A model generated the notes under the pieces. It saw nothing but the letters and a program-made list of their open reading frames with translations. It was not told the origin of the DNA and made no database searches. This document shows positions 8,771 through 16,601 of a DNA stretch of 64,000 nucleotides, one piece after another. The DNA is from an uncultured Eubacterium sp. (lineage in GTDB: Bacteria > Bacillota > Clostridia > Lachnospirales > Lachnospiraceae). Made by a program: the position numbers and the translations under genes. The first letter of the stretch is position 1. Each line of letters starts with the position of its first letter. Location: NCBI RefSeq assembly GCF_937958975.1, contig NZ_CALGRE010000041.1:24669-88668 (forward strand), written 5' to 3'.

Positions 8771-10021
8771 ATGAATCATAATTTAATTTTTCATATTGAT
8801 GTAAACTCGGCATATCTCAGCTGGACGGCTGTAAAAATGCTGGAGGAGGGTTACGGAAAAGATATAAGGGAGATTCCATGTATCGTCGGCGGGGATAAAC
8901 AGAGCAGGCACGGGATTGTTCTTGCGAAATCAATTCCGGCAAAGAGATATGGAATTGTTACCGGAGAACCGGTCGTAAATGCATTAAAAAAATGTCCGGG
9001 ATTGGAGATGGTTCCCCCGGAGCATGATTACTATCATGTACAGAGTGATAGATTTATTCGTGTGCTTAGGACTTACACGCCTGATTTAGAACAGGTGAGT
9101 GTAGATGAGTGTTATATGGATTATTCGGGAATTAGTAATCAATTTACTTCTCCGATAGAAGCAGCAGTTGATATCAAAGATAAAATAAAAAAACAGCTGG
9201 GGTTTACAGTGAATATTGGAATATCAGATGTGAAAGTCTTAGCAAAAATGGCATCGGATTTTATGAAACCTGACAGGGTACATACATTGTATAGAGATGA
9301 GATTCAGACGAAAATGTGGGGACTGCCTGTTGAGGACTTGTTTATGGCGGGAAAATCCAGTGTAATGACATTACATAAATTAGGTATTTTTACAATTGGT
9401 CAGTTGGCAAAAAGCCCCGTTGGCATTATAGAATCTCATTTAAAAAGTCATGGAAAAATTTTGTGGGAGTACGCTAATGGAATAGATAGCAGCATAGTAA
9501 ATACGGAAAAGGAAGAATCTAAGGGTGTTGGAAACTCTACCACTTTGTCCAAAGATATCGATAATATGGATGAGGCAGAAAAAATATTATTGTGGTTGGC
9601 AGAAAAAGTGGGAGGCAGACTTAGAAAGGGAAATCAGCTTGCAAAAACGGTTGTTGTTGAGATAAAATATAATGATTTTCGAAAAGTTTCCAGACAGACG
9701 ACCTTTGACAGAGCTACGGATTCGGGAACCGATATTTATAATATATCTAAAATATTGTTCACAGAGTTATGGACAGGCCAGCCATTTCGATTGTTGGGGG
9801 TTCGAACGACCAATCTGGTGGAACCCGGTGAACCTGAACAGTTATCTATTATGGACATGATGCAGAGTATTGACAATAAGACGAAGTCGGATTATAGTTC
9901 AGGGCAGGATAGAATTACAAGAGAAAAGATGAAAAAATTGGAGGAAGCATTGGATGCGATAAAAGGTAAATATGGCGAGGATGCAGTATATAGGGCGCGA
10001 TTTTTAAAGGATGACAAGTAA
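8771..10021 (+). CDS. dinB: Y-family DNA polymerase IV
   Basis: The 416-residue protein carries the palm motifs FHIDVNSAYLSW (first metal-binding Asp) and QVSVDECYMDYS (the SVDE catalytic pair), a helix-hairpin-helix region (LHKLGIFTIGQLAKSP) and a C-terminal little-finger domain. It performs error-prone translesion synthesis past damaged bases. The variant start FHIDVNSAYLSW is typical of the clostridial subgroup. The start is ATG 8771, one base after the preceding stop codon, so translation is probably coupled. No LexA box is evident because the gene has no promoter region of its own. Confidence 0.9.
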   Translation: MNHNLIFHIDVNSAYLSWTAVKMLEEGYGKDIREIPCIVGGDKQSRHGIVLAKSIPAKRYGIVTGEPVVNALKKCPGLEMVPPEHDYYHVQSDRFIRVLRTYTPDLEQVSVDECYMDYSGISNQFTSPIEAAVDIKDKIKKQLGFTVNIGISDVKVLAKMASDFMKPDRVHTLYRDEIQTKMWGLPVEDLFMAGKSSVMTLHKLGIFTIGQLAKSPVGIIESHLKSHGKILWEYANGIDSSIVNTEKEESKGVGNSTTLSKDIDNMDEAEKILLWLAEKVGGRLRKGNQLAKTVVVEIKYNDFRKVSRQTTFDRATDSGTDIYNISKILFTELWTGQPFRLLGVRTTNLVEPGEPEQLSIMDMMQSIDNKTKSDYSSGQDRITREKMKKLEEALDAIKGKYGEDAVYRARFLKDDK

Positions 10022-10050
10022 GGTAAATTGACATAGGAGGACTGAAATTT

Positions 10051-10569
10051 ATGAAAGGAAACAAAGATAATATTATTTTAATAGGAATGCCGGGAGTGGG
10101 AAAAAGCACTATAGGAGTAGTGCTGGCAAAGGTTATGGGATATCAGTTTGTTGACTCGGATTTGGTAATACAGGAGCAGACAGGCAGACTGCTGAAAGAT
10201 ATTATAGCGGAGGAAGGAATTGATAAGTTTGTTCAGATTGAAAATGATGTGAATAAGTCTTTGAATATACATAGGGCAATTATTGCAACAGGAGGAAGTG
10301 TCGTATATGGAAAAGAAGCAATGGAGCATTTGTCCCAAATAGGCACAGTTGTCTATTTAGAATTAGAACTTGCTGCGCTTTCTAAAAGGCTTGGCAGTCT
10401 GGAAAAGCGTGGAGTGGTTTTAAAAGAAGGGCAGACATTGAAAAGCCTATATAATGAAAGAATACCGTTATATCAGAAATATGCGGATATAATAGTAAGT
10501 GAGCACCATAGTACGATTCCCAAAACGGTGCAAAAAATAATTGAAAAACTGGAGGAGACAGAGAACTAA
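10051..10569 (+). CDS. aroK: Shikimate kinase
   Basis: The 172-residue product has a P-loop GMPGVGKST (residues about 12-20), the substrate-binding FVDSDLVIQ segment, the ATGGSVVY motif and the LEKRG lid region. It phosphorylates shikimate with ATP in the chorismate pathway to aromatic amino acids. Length matches stand-alone bacterial AroK. AGGAGG precedes ATG by about 9 bases. The next gene starts one base after its stop codon, suggesting one operon with dinB upstream and the M23 peptidase downstream. Confidence 0.85.
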   Translation: MKGNKDNIILIGMPGVGKSTIGVVLAKVMGYQFVDSDLVIQEQTGRLLKDIIAEEGIDKFVQIENDVNKSLNIHRAIIATGGSVVYGKEAMEHLSQIGTVVYLELELAALSKRLGSLEKRGVVLKEGQTLKSLYNERIPLYQKYADIIVSEHHSTIPKTVQKIIEKLEETEN

Positions 10570-10570
10570 A

Positions 10571-11206
10571 ATGATACATCACTTAATAGGACGGAAAAGA
10601 TATATTTTCGTCCTTGGAGTATTAATTATACTAATGATGGTGATTGTAATTTTTTCGCAGATGGCAATGGAAATATATGCATATAGTTTTATTGCTGCAC
10701 AAAATATAAATCATTTAGAAGCTACAGATGAATATCTTACACAAAAAATACAGGATGAGAAAGTGCTTACAAAGGCAGAAATGAAAAAAACGGTTTCGAC
10801 TGAAAAGTGTGGGAAGAAGACATCAGAGGCTTCTTTTATTTTGCCTGTGAAAAATGGGATAACCACATCACTTTTTGGTGATACCGTTTCAAGAACTTCA
10901 ACTCATTTGGGTCATGATTGGGCGGTACCGCTTGGAACGAAGGTGAAGGCAGCAGCGGACGGAGTTGTGGAAAAGGCATATTACAGTGAGAGCTATGGAT
11001 ATAATGTCTTAATTGACCATGGAAACGGTATTGAGACAAGATATGCACATCTGTCGAAATTAAAGGTAGAAACAGGAGAGTGGGTGTCTCAAAGACAAAT
11101 TATAGGACTTAGTGGCAATACCGGGGATAGTACAGGACCACATCTGCATTTTGAAGCCGTAAAAAATGGCGTGCGCATAAATCCGCTGAAGATACTTAAA
11201 AAATAG
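10571..11206 (+). CDS. Membrane-anchored M23 family metallopeptidase
   Basis: The 211-residue product has an N-terminal membrane segment (about 10-32), a linker, and a LytM/M23 domain (about 95-210). The zinc motifs HLGHDWAVP (HxxxD) and GPHLHFE (HxH), plus the intervening GYNVLIDHGNGIETRYAHLS, are intact, so it is probably an active or wall-binding endopeptidase that acts on peptidoglycan cross-links outside the membrane. ATG 10571 is used; GGAGGA lies about 14 bases upstream, inside aroK. The short N-terminal part and lack of SpoIVFA-type features leave its cellular process open. Confidence 0.85.
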   Translation: MIHHLIGRKRYIFVLGVLIILMMVIVIFSQMAMEIYAYSFIAAQNINHLEATDEYLTQKIQDEKVLTKAEMKKTVSTEKCGKKTSEASFILPVKNGITTSLFGDTVSRTSTHLGHDWAVPLGTKVKAAADGVVEKAYYSESYGYNVLIDHGNGIETRYAHLSKLKVETGEWVSQRQIIGLSGNTGDSTGPHLHFEAVKNGVRINPLKILKK

Positions 11207-11325
11207 GAATTTTTGAGGAAAGGTAACAATATCAGAATACTTTCATAGAATACTACTATAAAATAGACACAATGGTTTCGTTGTCCAATTAAAATAAAAG
11301 ATTCTTGTTATTGTGCTTTCCTCTG

Positions 11326-11353
11326 TTTACAAAGGCAGATATTGTGTTATAAT
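11326..11353 (+). promoter_or_regulatory. Sigma-A-type promoter for murA
   Basis: TTTACA (11326-11331), a 16-base spacer and TATAAT (11348-11353). A small GC-rich hairpin (CCGGAA...TTCCGG, about 11380-11406) lies in the 5' untranslated region before ATG 11458. Confidence 0.6.
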
Positions 11354-11457
11354 TAATAAAAGTATGCTTAAAAATATTTCCGGAATGCGGTTGTGCCGTT
11401 TCCGGTGATTTGATTGAATATAAGTTTTTTGAATTTACATATAACCCGAGGTGGATA

Positions 11458-12750
11458 ATGGAGAAATATATTATAAAAGGTGGAACAGCACTGAATGGTG
11501 AAGTCGAAATCAGCGGAGCAAAAAATGCAGCATTGGCACTGATAGCGGCGGCAATTATGGCAGACGAGGATGTAACGATAGAAAATTTACCTGATGTCAG
11601 TGACATTAATCAGTTAATAGATGCAATTGAAACTATTGGGGCAAAAATAAACAGAATAGACAGACATTGTGTAGTAATAAATGGTAAAACAATAAATTCC
11701 TGCGTTGTGGAAGAAGAACAGATGAGAAAAATAAGAGCATCTTATTATCTTCTCGGCGCTTTACTTGGAAAGTTTGGAAAAGCAGAAGTTGCATTGCCGG
11801 GTGGTTGTGTAATTGGTGAGAGACCAATTGACCAGCATTTAAAAGGATTCAGAGCGCTGGGAGCAGATGTGGTTCAGGACCACGGTATGCTCAACGCACA
11901 GGCGGATATGTTAACGGGTAGTCATATTTTCTTTGACGTTTCTTCTGTTGGAGCAACGATTAACGTTATGCTTGCAGCAGTCATGGCGGAGGGAAGGACA
12001 GTAATAGAAAATGCGGCAAAAGAACCTCATGTGGTTGATGTGGCAAACATGCTTAACAGTATGGGTGCGGATATAAGAGGAGCGGGTACGGATAAGATTA
12101 GAATTACCGGCGTAAATAACCTGCATGGTACAGTATATTCTACGATTCCGGACCAGATTGAAGCGGGAACATTTATGTGCGCAGCTGCGGCAACAGGTGG
12201 GGAGATATTGATTAAAAATGTTATTCCGAAACATTTGGAATGTATTTCTTCTAAATTAATGGAAATGGGATGTACGGTGATAGAGTATGATGATTCTGTA
12301 AGAGTTAAGGCGGGAGATTTTATTCGGTGTGCCAATATTAAGACACTTCCATATCCCGGATTCCCAACAGATATGCAGCCGCAGATGGCAGCAGTTTTGA
12401 CATTGTCAAATGGAACGAGTACGGTTACGGAAAGTATTTTTGAAAATAGATTTAAATATGTAGCAGAATTAAGTAGAATGGGAGCAATTACTAAAGTTGA
12501 AGGTAGAACGGCGATTATTTCCGGTGTTGGAAGCCTTCAGGGAACAAAGGTAAAAGCACCCGATTTGAGAGCCGGCGCAGCTCTTGTGATTGCAGGTCTT
12601 GCGGCAGAGGGATTTACAGTAGTAGATGATATTATGTATATCCAGCGTGGATATGAAAAATTCGAAGAAAAGCTTACAGGACTTGGGGCTACGATTGCAA
12701 AAGTGGATTCTGAAAAAGAAGAAAGAAAATTTATATTAAAAGTAAGCTAA
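11458..12750 (+). CDS. murA: UDP-N-acetylglucosamine 1-carboxyvinyltransferase
   Basis: A 430-residue enzyme with the inside-out alpha/beta barrel of the EPSP synthase family. It begins IIKGGTALNGEVEISGAKNA (Lys/Asn of the active site) and has the catalytic loop LPGGCVIGERP with Cys117, the fosfomycin target residue. TDMQPQMAA and the DLRAGAALVIAGL motif follow near the C-terminus. It transfers enolpyruvate from PEP to UDP-GlcNAc, the first committed step of peptidoglycan synthesis. The start ATG 11458 (preceded by GAGGTGG) matches the usual N-terminus; the longer in-frame extension is rejected. Confidence 0.95.
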   Translation: MEKYIIKGGTALNGEVEISGAKNAALALIAAAIMADEDVTIENLPDVSDINQLIDAIETIGAKINRIDRHCVVINGKTINSCVVEEEQMRKIRASYYLLGALLGKFGKAEVALPGGCVIGERPIDQHLKGFRALGADVVQDHGMLNAQADMLTGSHIFFDVSSVGATINVMLAAVMAEGRTVIENAAKEPHVVDVANMLNSMGADIRGAGTDKIRITGVNNLHGTVYSTIPDQIEAGTFMCAAAATGGEILIKNVIPKHLECISSKLMEMGCTVIEYDDSVRVKAGDFIRCANIKTLPYPGFPTDMQPQMAAVLTLSNGTSTVTESIFENRFKYVAELSRMGAITKVEGRTAIISGVGSLQGTKVKAPDLRAGAALVIAGLAAEGFTVVDDIMYIQRGYEKFEEKLTGLGATIAKVDSEKEERKFILKVS

Positions 12751-12840
12751 GAGATAAAAAAAATCAATTAAACTGATTAATTTTGTCACTAGCAAAGTAA
12801 AAATGCATATGATAATATATGTTCATCCTAAAAATAATTA

Positions 12841-13100
12841 AAGGCTATGAAGAGGAATAGTAGTTGAGGAGCAGATTCCAGAGAGATATCGGTTGGTGTG
12901 AGATATCAGATGTAAATTAATGAACTCGCCTCGGAGCTTCCGGCTGAAAACGGCAAGTAGGTCAGGACGGTGCCTACCGTTAAAAAGGAGGGATGTATAT
13001 GCATCCTCAAAGAGTGTGTATTTATTACATGAAACAGAGTGGTACCGCGCAAGTAAAGCTTACGTCTCTGTGCTTCCGATGGAAGCACAGAGACGTTTTT
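12841..13100 (+). promoter_or_regulatory. T-box leader, leucine specific, upstream of leuA
   Basis: The leader shows the conserved T-box sequence TGGTACCGCG (13040-13049) and a strong terminator (CGTCTCTGTGCTTCC 13063-13077 with GAAGCACAGAGACG 13082-13095, then TTTTT). Stem I carries GAACTCGCC, where CTC (12925-12927) is the likely specifier codon for leucine, in agreement with the gene controlled. Uncharged leucyl-tRNA would pair with the specifier and the T-box, favour the antiterminator and switch leuA on. The region 12751-12840 before it holds a weak hairpin and a possible promoter (TTGTCA 12783, TATGAT 12808). Confidence 0.93.
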
Positions 13101-13178
13101 AGTTATATAGTGAAAACACTCCGTAGAAATCGGAGAGTTATTAGAAACTTGTTAAAATAAATAAAGGAGATTTTTATT

Positions 13179-15173
13179 ATGATGGACTACAAGAAGTATA
13201 AGAGACAGTATTTTATGCCACCTACGCCGACGATGGATTGGGTGAAAAAAGAGTATATTGATAAGGCACCTATTTGGTGCAGCGTCGACCTTAGGGATGG
13301 AAATCAGGCTTTGATTGAGCCAATGAGTCTTGATGAAAAATTGGAATTTTTTCAAATGCTTGTGGATATCGGATTTAAAGAAATAGAAGTAGGATTTCCG
13401 GCTGCGTCAGAGACTGAGTATAATTTTATGCGTGCTTTGATTGAAAAGGATATGATACCGGATGATGTGACGGTGCAGGTTCTGACACAGGCGAGAGAAC
13501 ATATTATTAAGAAGACGTTTGAAGCCGTAGAAGGTGCAAAGCATGCAGTGATTCATTTGTACAATTCTACATCGGTAGCGCAGCGTGAGCAGGTATTTAA
13601 GAAGAGTAAAGAAGAAATTAAGCAGATAGCTGTTGACGGAGCAAAATTATTACAGGAATTAGCAGATGAGGTAGATGGCAATTTTTCTTTTGAATATAGT
13701 CCGGAGAGTTTTTCCGGAACAGAAATGGATTATGCGTTAGAGGTTTGTAATGCAGTTTTGGATGTATGGAAGCCAAAGAAGGAAAATAAGGTAATTATAA
13801 ATCTTCCGGCTACCGTAGAGAATGCGATGCCTCATGTATTTGCTACACAGATAGAATATATGCATAAGAATATGAAGTACCGTGATGCCGTGACAATCTC
13901 CGTTCATCCACACAATGACAGGGGATGTGGTGTAGCGACAGCGGAACTGAGTATTTTAGCAGGCGCTGACCGAATAGAAGGAACATTATTTGGAAATGGT
14001 GAGAGAACAGGTAATGTGGATATTATAACGCTTGCAATGAATATGTTTTCTCATGGAGTGAATCCGGAGTTAGATTTCAGCAATATGGCTGAGATATGTA
14101 AGGTTTATGAGAGGCTTACAAGAATGCAGGTAAGTCCACGTCAGCCATATGCAGGAGATTTAGTGTTTACTGCATTTTCAGGTTCTCATCAGGATGCGAT
14201 TGCCAAGGGAATGGCATGCAGGGCAGAAAGTGAGTCTGACGAATGGAATGTACCTTATATTCCGATTGACCCTGTGGACATTGGAAGAACATATGACTCA
14301 GATGTGATTCGAATTAACAGCCAGTCAGGTAAGGGTGGCGTAAGTTATATTTTAAAACAGAATTTTGGATTAGACCTTCCTGATAAGATGAGAGAAGAGG
14401 TTGGATATTCCATAAAACATGTTTCGGATGTAAAACATAAAGAATTATCCCCTGCATGGATTTATCAGATATTTGAAGATAAATATATTAATGATAACAG
14501 TGCATTTTCTGTACCGGAAGCACATTTCCAGCAGAAGAATGGTATTATGGCTGAGGTCACAATCGCACAAAATGATGGTGTCCGTATCGTCAAGAGTACA
14601 GGAAATGGAAGGTTAGATGCTGTAAGTAATGCATTTAAACAATATTTTAATGTAAGTTATGAACTGTCTGTGTATGAGGAGCACTCTTTATCGAGAGGTT
14701 CATCCTCCAAAGCTGTCTCTTATGTTGGCATTAGCTGTGATGGGACAATGTATTGGGGTGTGGGTCTTGACGAAGATATTATTAAGTCCTCTATTCATGC
14801 TCTGACAGTGGCTGTAAACCAGCTTGTACATTCTTTAGGTGGGAAAAAGTGTCAGGACGAGAGGCTCACAGAAATTATGAATTATATTCATACAAATTAT
14901 CTGACAGTAACATTAGATGAATTATCAGAGCAGTTTCACTTATCCAAACCTTATTTATCCAAATATATTAAGGAGAAATCAGGAAAAACCTTTGGAGAGC
15001 TGGTTAAGAATGTTAGAATGAAAAAGGCAAGAACGCTTTTAAAAGGTGGCAATATGACGGTAGAGACCGTGGCTGAGAAAGTGGGATATCAGAATGTGGA
15101 ACATTTTAACCGGCTTTTTAAGAAAAAATATGGAATGACACCGGTTCAGTTTAGAAATTCAAAAAATCAGTAA
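13179..15173 (+). CDS. leuA: 2-isopropylmalate synthase with C-terminal AraC-type DNA-binding domain
   Basis: A 664-residue protein. Residues about 30-300 form the HMGL-like catalytic barrel with SVDLRDGNQAL (Arg39, Asp40), SVHPHNDRGCG and LFGNGERTGNVD. A linker domain and the LeuA allosteric dimer domain (about 470-555) follow. Residues 560-664 are a complete AraC/XylS double helix-turn-helix domain (LSEQFHLSKPYLSKYIKEKS, then VAEKVGYQNVEHFNRLFKKK and YGMTPVQFR). The frame is continuous with no stop or slip at the junction. The enzyme condenses acetyl-CoA and 2-oxoisovalerate, the first step of leucine synthesis. The added domain suggests a trigger enzyme that binds DNA. The T-box upstream adds tRNA-level control. 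ATG 13179 follows AAAGGAG. Confidence 0.93.
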   Translation: MMDYKKYKRQYFMPPTPTMDWVKKEYIDKAPIWCSVDLRDGNQALIEPMSLDEKLEFFQMLVDIGFKEIEVGFPAASETEYNFMRALIEKDMIPDDVTVQVLTQAREHIIKKTFEAVEGAKHAVIHLYNSTSVAQREQVFKKSKEEIKQIAVDGAKLLQELADEVDGNFSFEYSPESFSGTEMDYALEVCNAVLDVWKPKKENKVIINLPATVENAMPHVFATQIEYMHKNMKYRDAVTISVHPHNDRGCGVATAELSILAGADRIEGTLFGNGERTGNVDIITLAMNMFSHGVNPELDFSNMAEICKVYERLTRMQVSPRQPYAGDLVFTAFSGSHQDAIAKGMACRAESESDEWNVPYIPIDPVDIGRTYDSDVIRINSQSGKGGVSYILKQNFGLDLPDKMREEVGYSIKHVSDVKHKELSPAWIYQIFEDKYINDNSAFSVPEAHFQQKNGIMAEVTIAQNDGVRIVKSTGNGRLDAVSNAFKQYFNVSYELSVYEEHSLSRGSSSKAVSYVGISCDGTMYWGVGLDEDIIKSSIHALTVAVNQLVHSLGGKKCQDERLTEIMNYIHTNYLTVTLDELSEQFHLSKPYLSKYIKEKSGKTFGELVKNVRMKKARTLLKGGNMTVETVAEKVGYQNVEHFNRLFKKKYGMTPVQFRNSKNQ

Positions 15174-15195
15174 AGATAATAATCTTTATGGAATA

Positions 15196-15224
15196 TTGTG
15201 ATATTAATGTGATTGTATTATAAT
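15196..15224 (+). promoter_or_regulatory. Promoter for the lipoprotein gene at 15274
   Basis: TTGTGA (15196-15201), a 17-base spacer and TATAAT (15219-15224). Confidence 0.5.
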
Positions 15225-15273
15225 GACATTATGAAAGAATACATGTGTTTCAATGAAGAAGAGGAGGAACTAA

Positions 15274-16194
15274 ATGAAGAAAATTAAAATTATTTCGTTA
15301 ATGCTTGTGCTTGTTATGGTATTGACAGGATGTGCAACGCTTGATAATACATTGACGATTCAATCAAACGGTACAGGGATTTTGAAAACAGTAGCAACGA
15401 TAGAGAAAGATACAGTGGTAGCAGCACTTGTCGCAAGAGGTTATACGAAAGGTGAAGCAGAAACATTTGTTAATACACAGGCTATTGCGATGGGAGCTAA
15501 GAAAATAAATGTAAATGGGAAAGAATTTTATCAGTTGACCGATACAGAAAAATATACGAAGAAAGAGTTGGCATATGAGGCTCTTTCAGATTATCAGAAT
15601 GGATATGCTACCAATGATACTTATTATGATATTTTAGATACGTCAGTCAATAAGGAAATGTTGGAGGAATATTCACAGTTTGGAGTTACAAGCGCATCAT
15701 TGAATGGTTTAAAAATAACGTATTCTATTGTTTTTCCTAATAAAATAGTAAATACAAATGGTAAAATTGACAGCCAGAATCCAAATAAAGCAGTATTTAC
15801 CATAGTTGTGGGTAAAAAGAATAATACGATATTTGCCACAACAAAGCAGGGACAGACAATAGGTACCGTTAAAAAGATTGTAAAAAAAGCCAGAACTATT
15901 AAGGCACCAAAGATTAAGAAACTGAAAGCAAACAAAGTAAAAGGGAAAAAGGCTACTATTACTGTAAAAATTCAAAAAGTAAAAGGAGCTAAAGAGTATG
16001 TAGTAGAGTATGCAACAAGCAAAAAGTTTTCAAATTCTGATGAAATATACACAAAGAAGACCACGGTTACTTTGAAAAAGTTAAAAAAGAATAAGAAATA
16101 TTATGTAAGAGTATACGCTATCAAGAAGGATGACAGAGGGGAAGGGGTATATAGCAAATACTCCAGGAAAAAATCAATTAAGACGAAAAAATAA
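15274..16194 (+). CDS. Lipoprotein with fibronectin III-like C-terminal domain
   Basis: The 306-residue product starts with a lipoprotein signal peptide ending in LTGC (Cys at residue 20), so it is anchored to the outer face of the membrane. Residues about 25-205 form an unidentified mixed domain. Residues about 212-306 look like a lysine-rich fibronectin type III module (IQKVKGAKEYVVEYATSKKF, TLKKLKKNKKYYVRVYA), as is common in Lachnospiraceae surface proteins. The ligand is unknown. AGGAGG lies before ATG. The gene has its own promoter and terminator. The same module style recurs in the proteins encoded at 34203, 51506 and 52989. Confidence 0.72.
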   Translation: MKKIKIISLMLVLVMVLTGCATLDNTLTIQSNGTGILKTVATIEKDTVVAALVARGYTKGEAETFVNTQAIAMGAKKINVNGKEFYQLTDTEKYTKKELAYEALSDYQNGYATNDTYYDILDTSVNKEMLEEYSQFGVTSASLNGLKITYSIVFPNKIVNTNGKIDSQNPNKAVFTIVVGKKNNTIFATTKQGQTIGTVKKIVKKARTIKAPKIKKLKANKVKGKKATITVKIQKVKGAKEYVVEYATSKKFSNSDEIYTKKTTVTLKKLKKNKKYYVRVYAIKKDDRGEGVYSKYSRKKSIKTKK

Positions 16195-16203
16195 TTAACA
16201 TAT

Positions 16204-16245
16204 AAAAACGGATTTTCATAGTTTATAACCGGAAATCCGTTTTTT
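16204..16245 (+). terminator. Terminator after the lipoprotein gene
   Basis: AAAACGGATTT and AAATCCGTTTT flank a loop of about 17 bases and are followed by a T run. Confidence 0.75.
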
Positions 16246-16246
16246 C

Positions 16247-16275
16247 TTGACATATGGTATTTATAATAGTAGTAT
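16247..16275 (+). promoter_or_regulatory. Promoter for the SAM riboswitch and metK
   Basis: TTGACA (16247-16252), a 17-base spacer and TAGTAT (16270-16275), about 20 bases before the aptamer. Confidence 0.5.
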
Positions 16276-16296
16276 AGGTAAAAGAATAAATATTTT

Positions 16297-16402
16297 CTCT
16301 TATTCAGAGTGGTGGAGGTACAAGGACCGGTGAAACCACGGCAACCCCGACAAGTATGGAAGGTGCCAACCTGAGCAGACGCATAAGTTTGAGCAATAAG
16401 AG
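16297..16402 (+). promoter_or_regulatory. SAM-I (S-box) riboswitch aptamer upstream of metK
   Basis: The P1 strands CTCTTATT and AATAAGAG close a region with the S-box hallmarks AGAGTGGTGGAGG, GAAACCACGGCAACC and GGTGCCAACCTGAGCAGA. In the known class, SAM binding stabilises P1 and allows the downstream terminator to form, which shuts off metK when SAM is plentiful. Confidence 0.95.
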
Positions 16403-16425
16403 GATTTGATACTTTGAATTTCAAG

Positions 16426-16452
16426 TCCGCTGATTGTTCAGCGGATTTTTTA
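16426..16452 (+). terminator. SAM riboswitch expression-platform terminator
   Basis: TCCGCTGA, the loop TTGT and TCAGCGGA are followed by TTTTTT, 24 bases after the aptamer. Confidence 0.85.
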
Positions 16453-16571
16453 TTATATAGGAAATTCTTTCGAATTTCCTATATAATAAAAATGCTCCGC
16501 AGGAGCGCAGAGGCGCGAAAAGGTAGTTGTTCATGCGAACCCGCGCCTCGCGGGAGAGTTCGCGAGCGAAC
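16451..16571. repeat. GC-rich multi-hairpin element in the metK leader
   Basis: Between the riboswitch terminator and metK lies a chain of inverted repeats. First is a perfect 17-base stem with a TTTC loop (16451-16467 / 16472-16488). Then come GCTCC/GGAGC (about 16494-16506), GAGGCGCG/CGCGCCTC (16510-16517 / 16542-16549) and GTTCGC/GCGAAC (16558-16571). The second half is markedly GC-richer than its surroundings. It looks like a mobile or dispersed intergenic repeat, but copy number cannot be judged from one window. Confidence 0.6.
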
Positions 16572-16601
16572 TATTTATTATAATAGTAAAGGAGTACAAA
16601 G

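Noticed and set aside
11911..12335. Minus-strand frames opposite murA
   Set aside because: They lie opposite a clear essential gene, overlap each other in different frames and lack start signals.
12906..13102. 60-codon frames on both strands in the leuA leader
   Set aside because: They fall in the T-box stem and terminator structures, which explain the sequence conservation.
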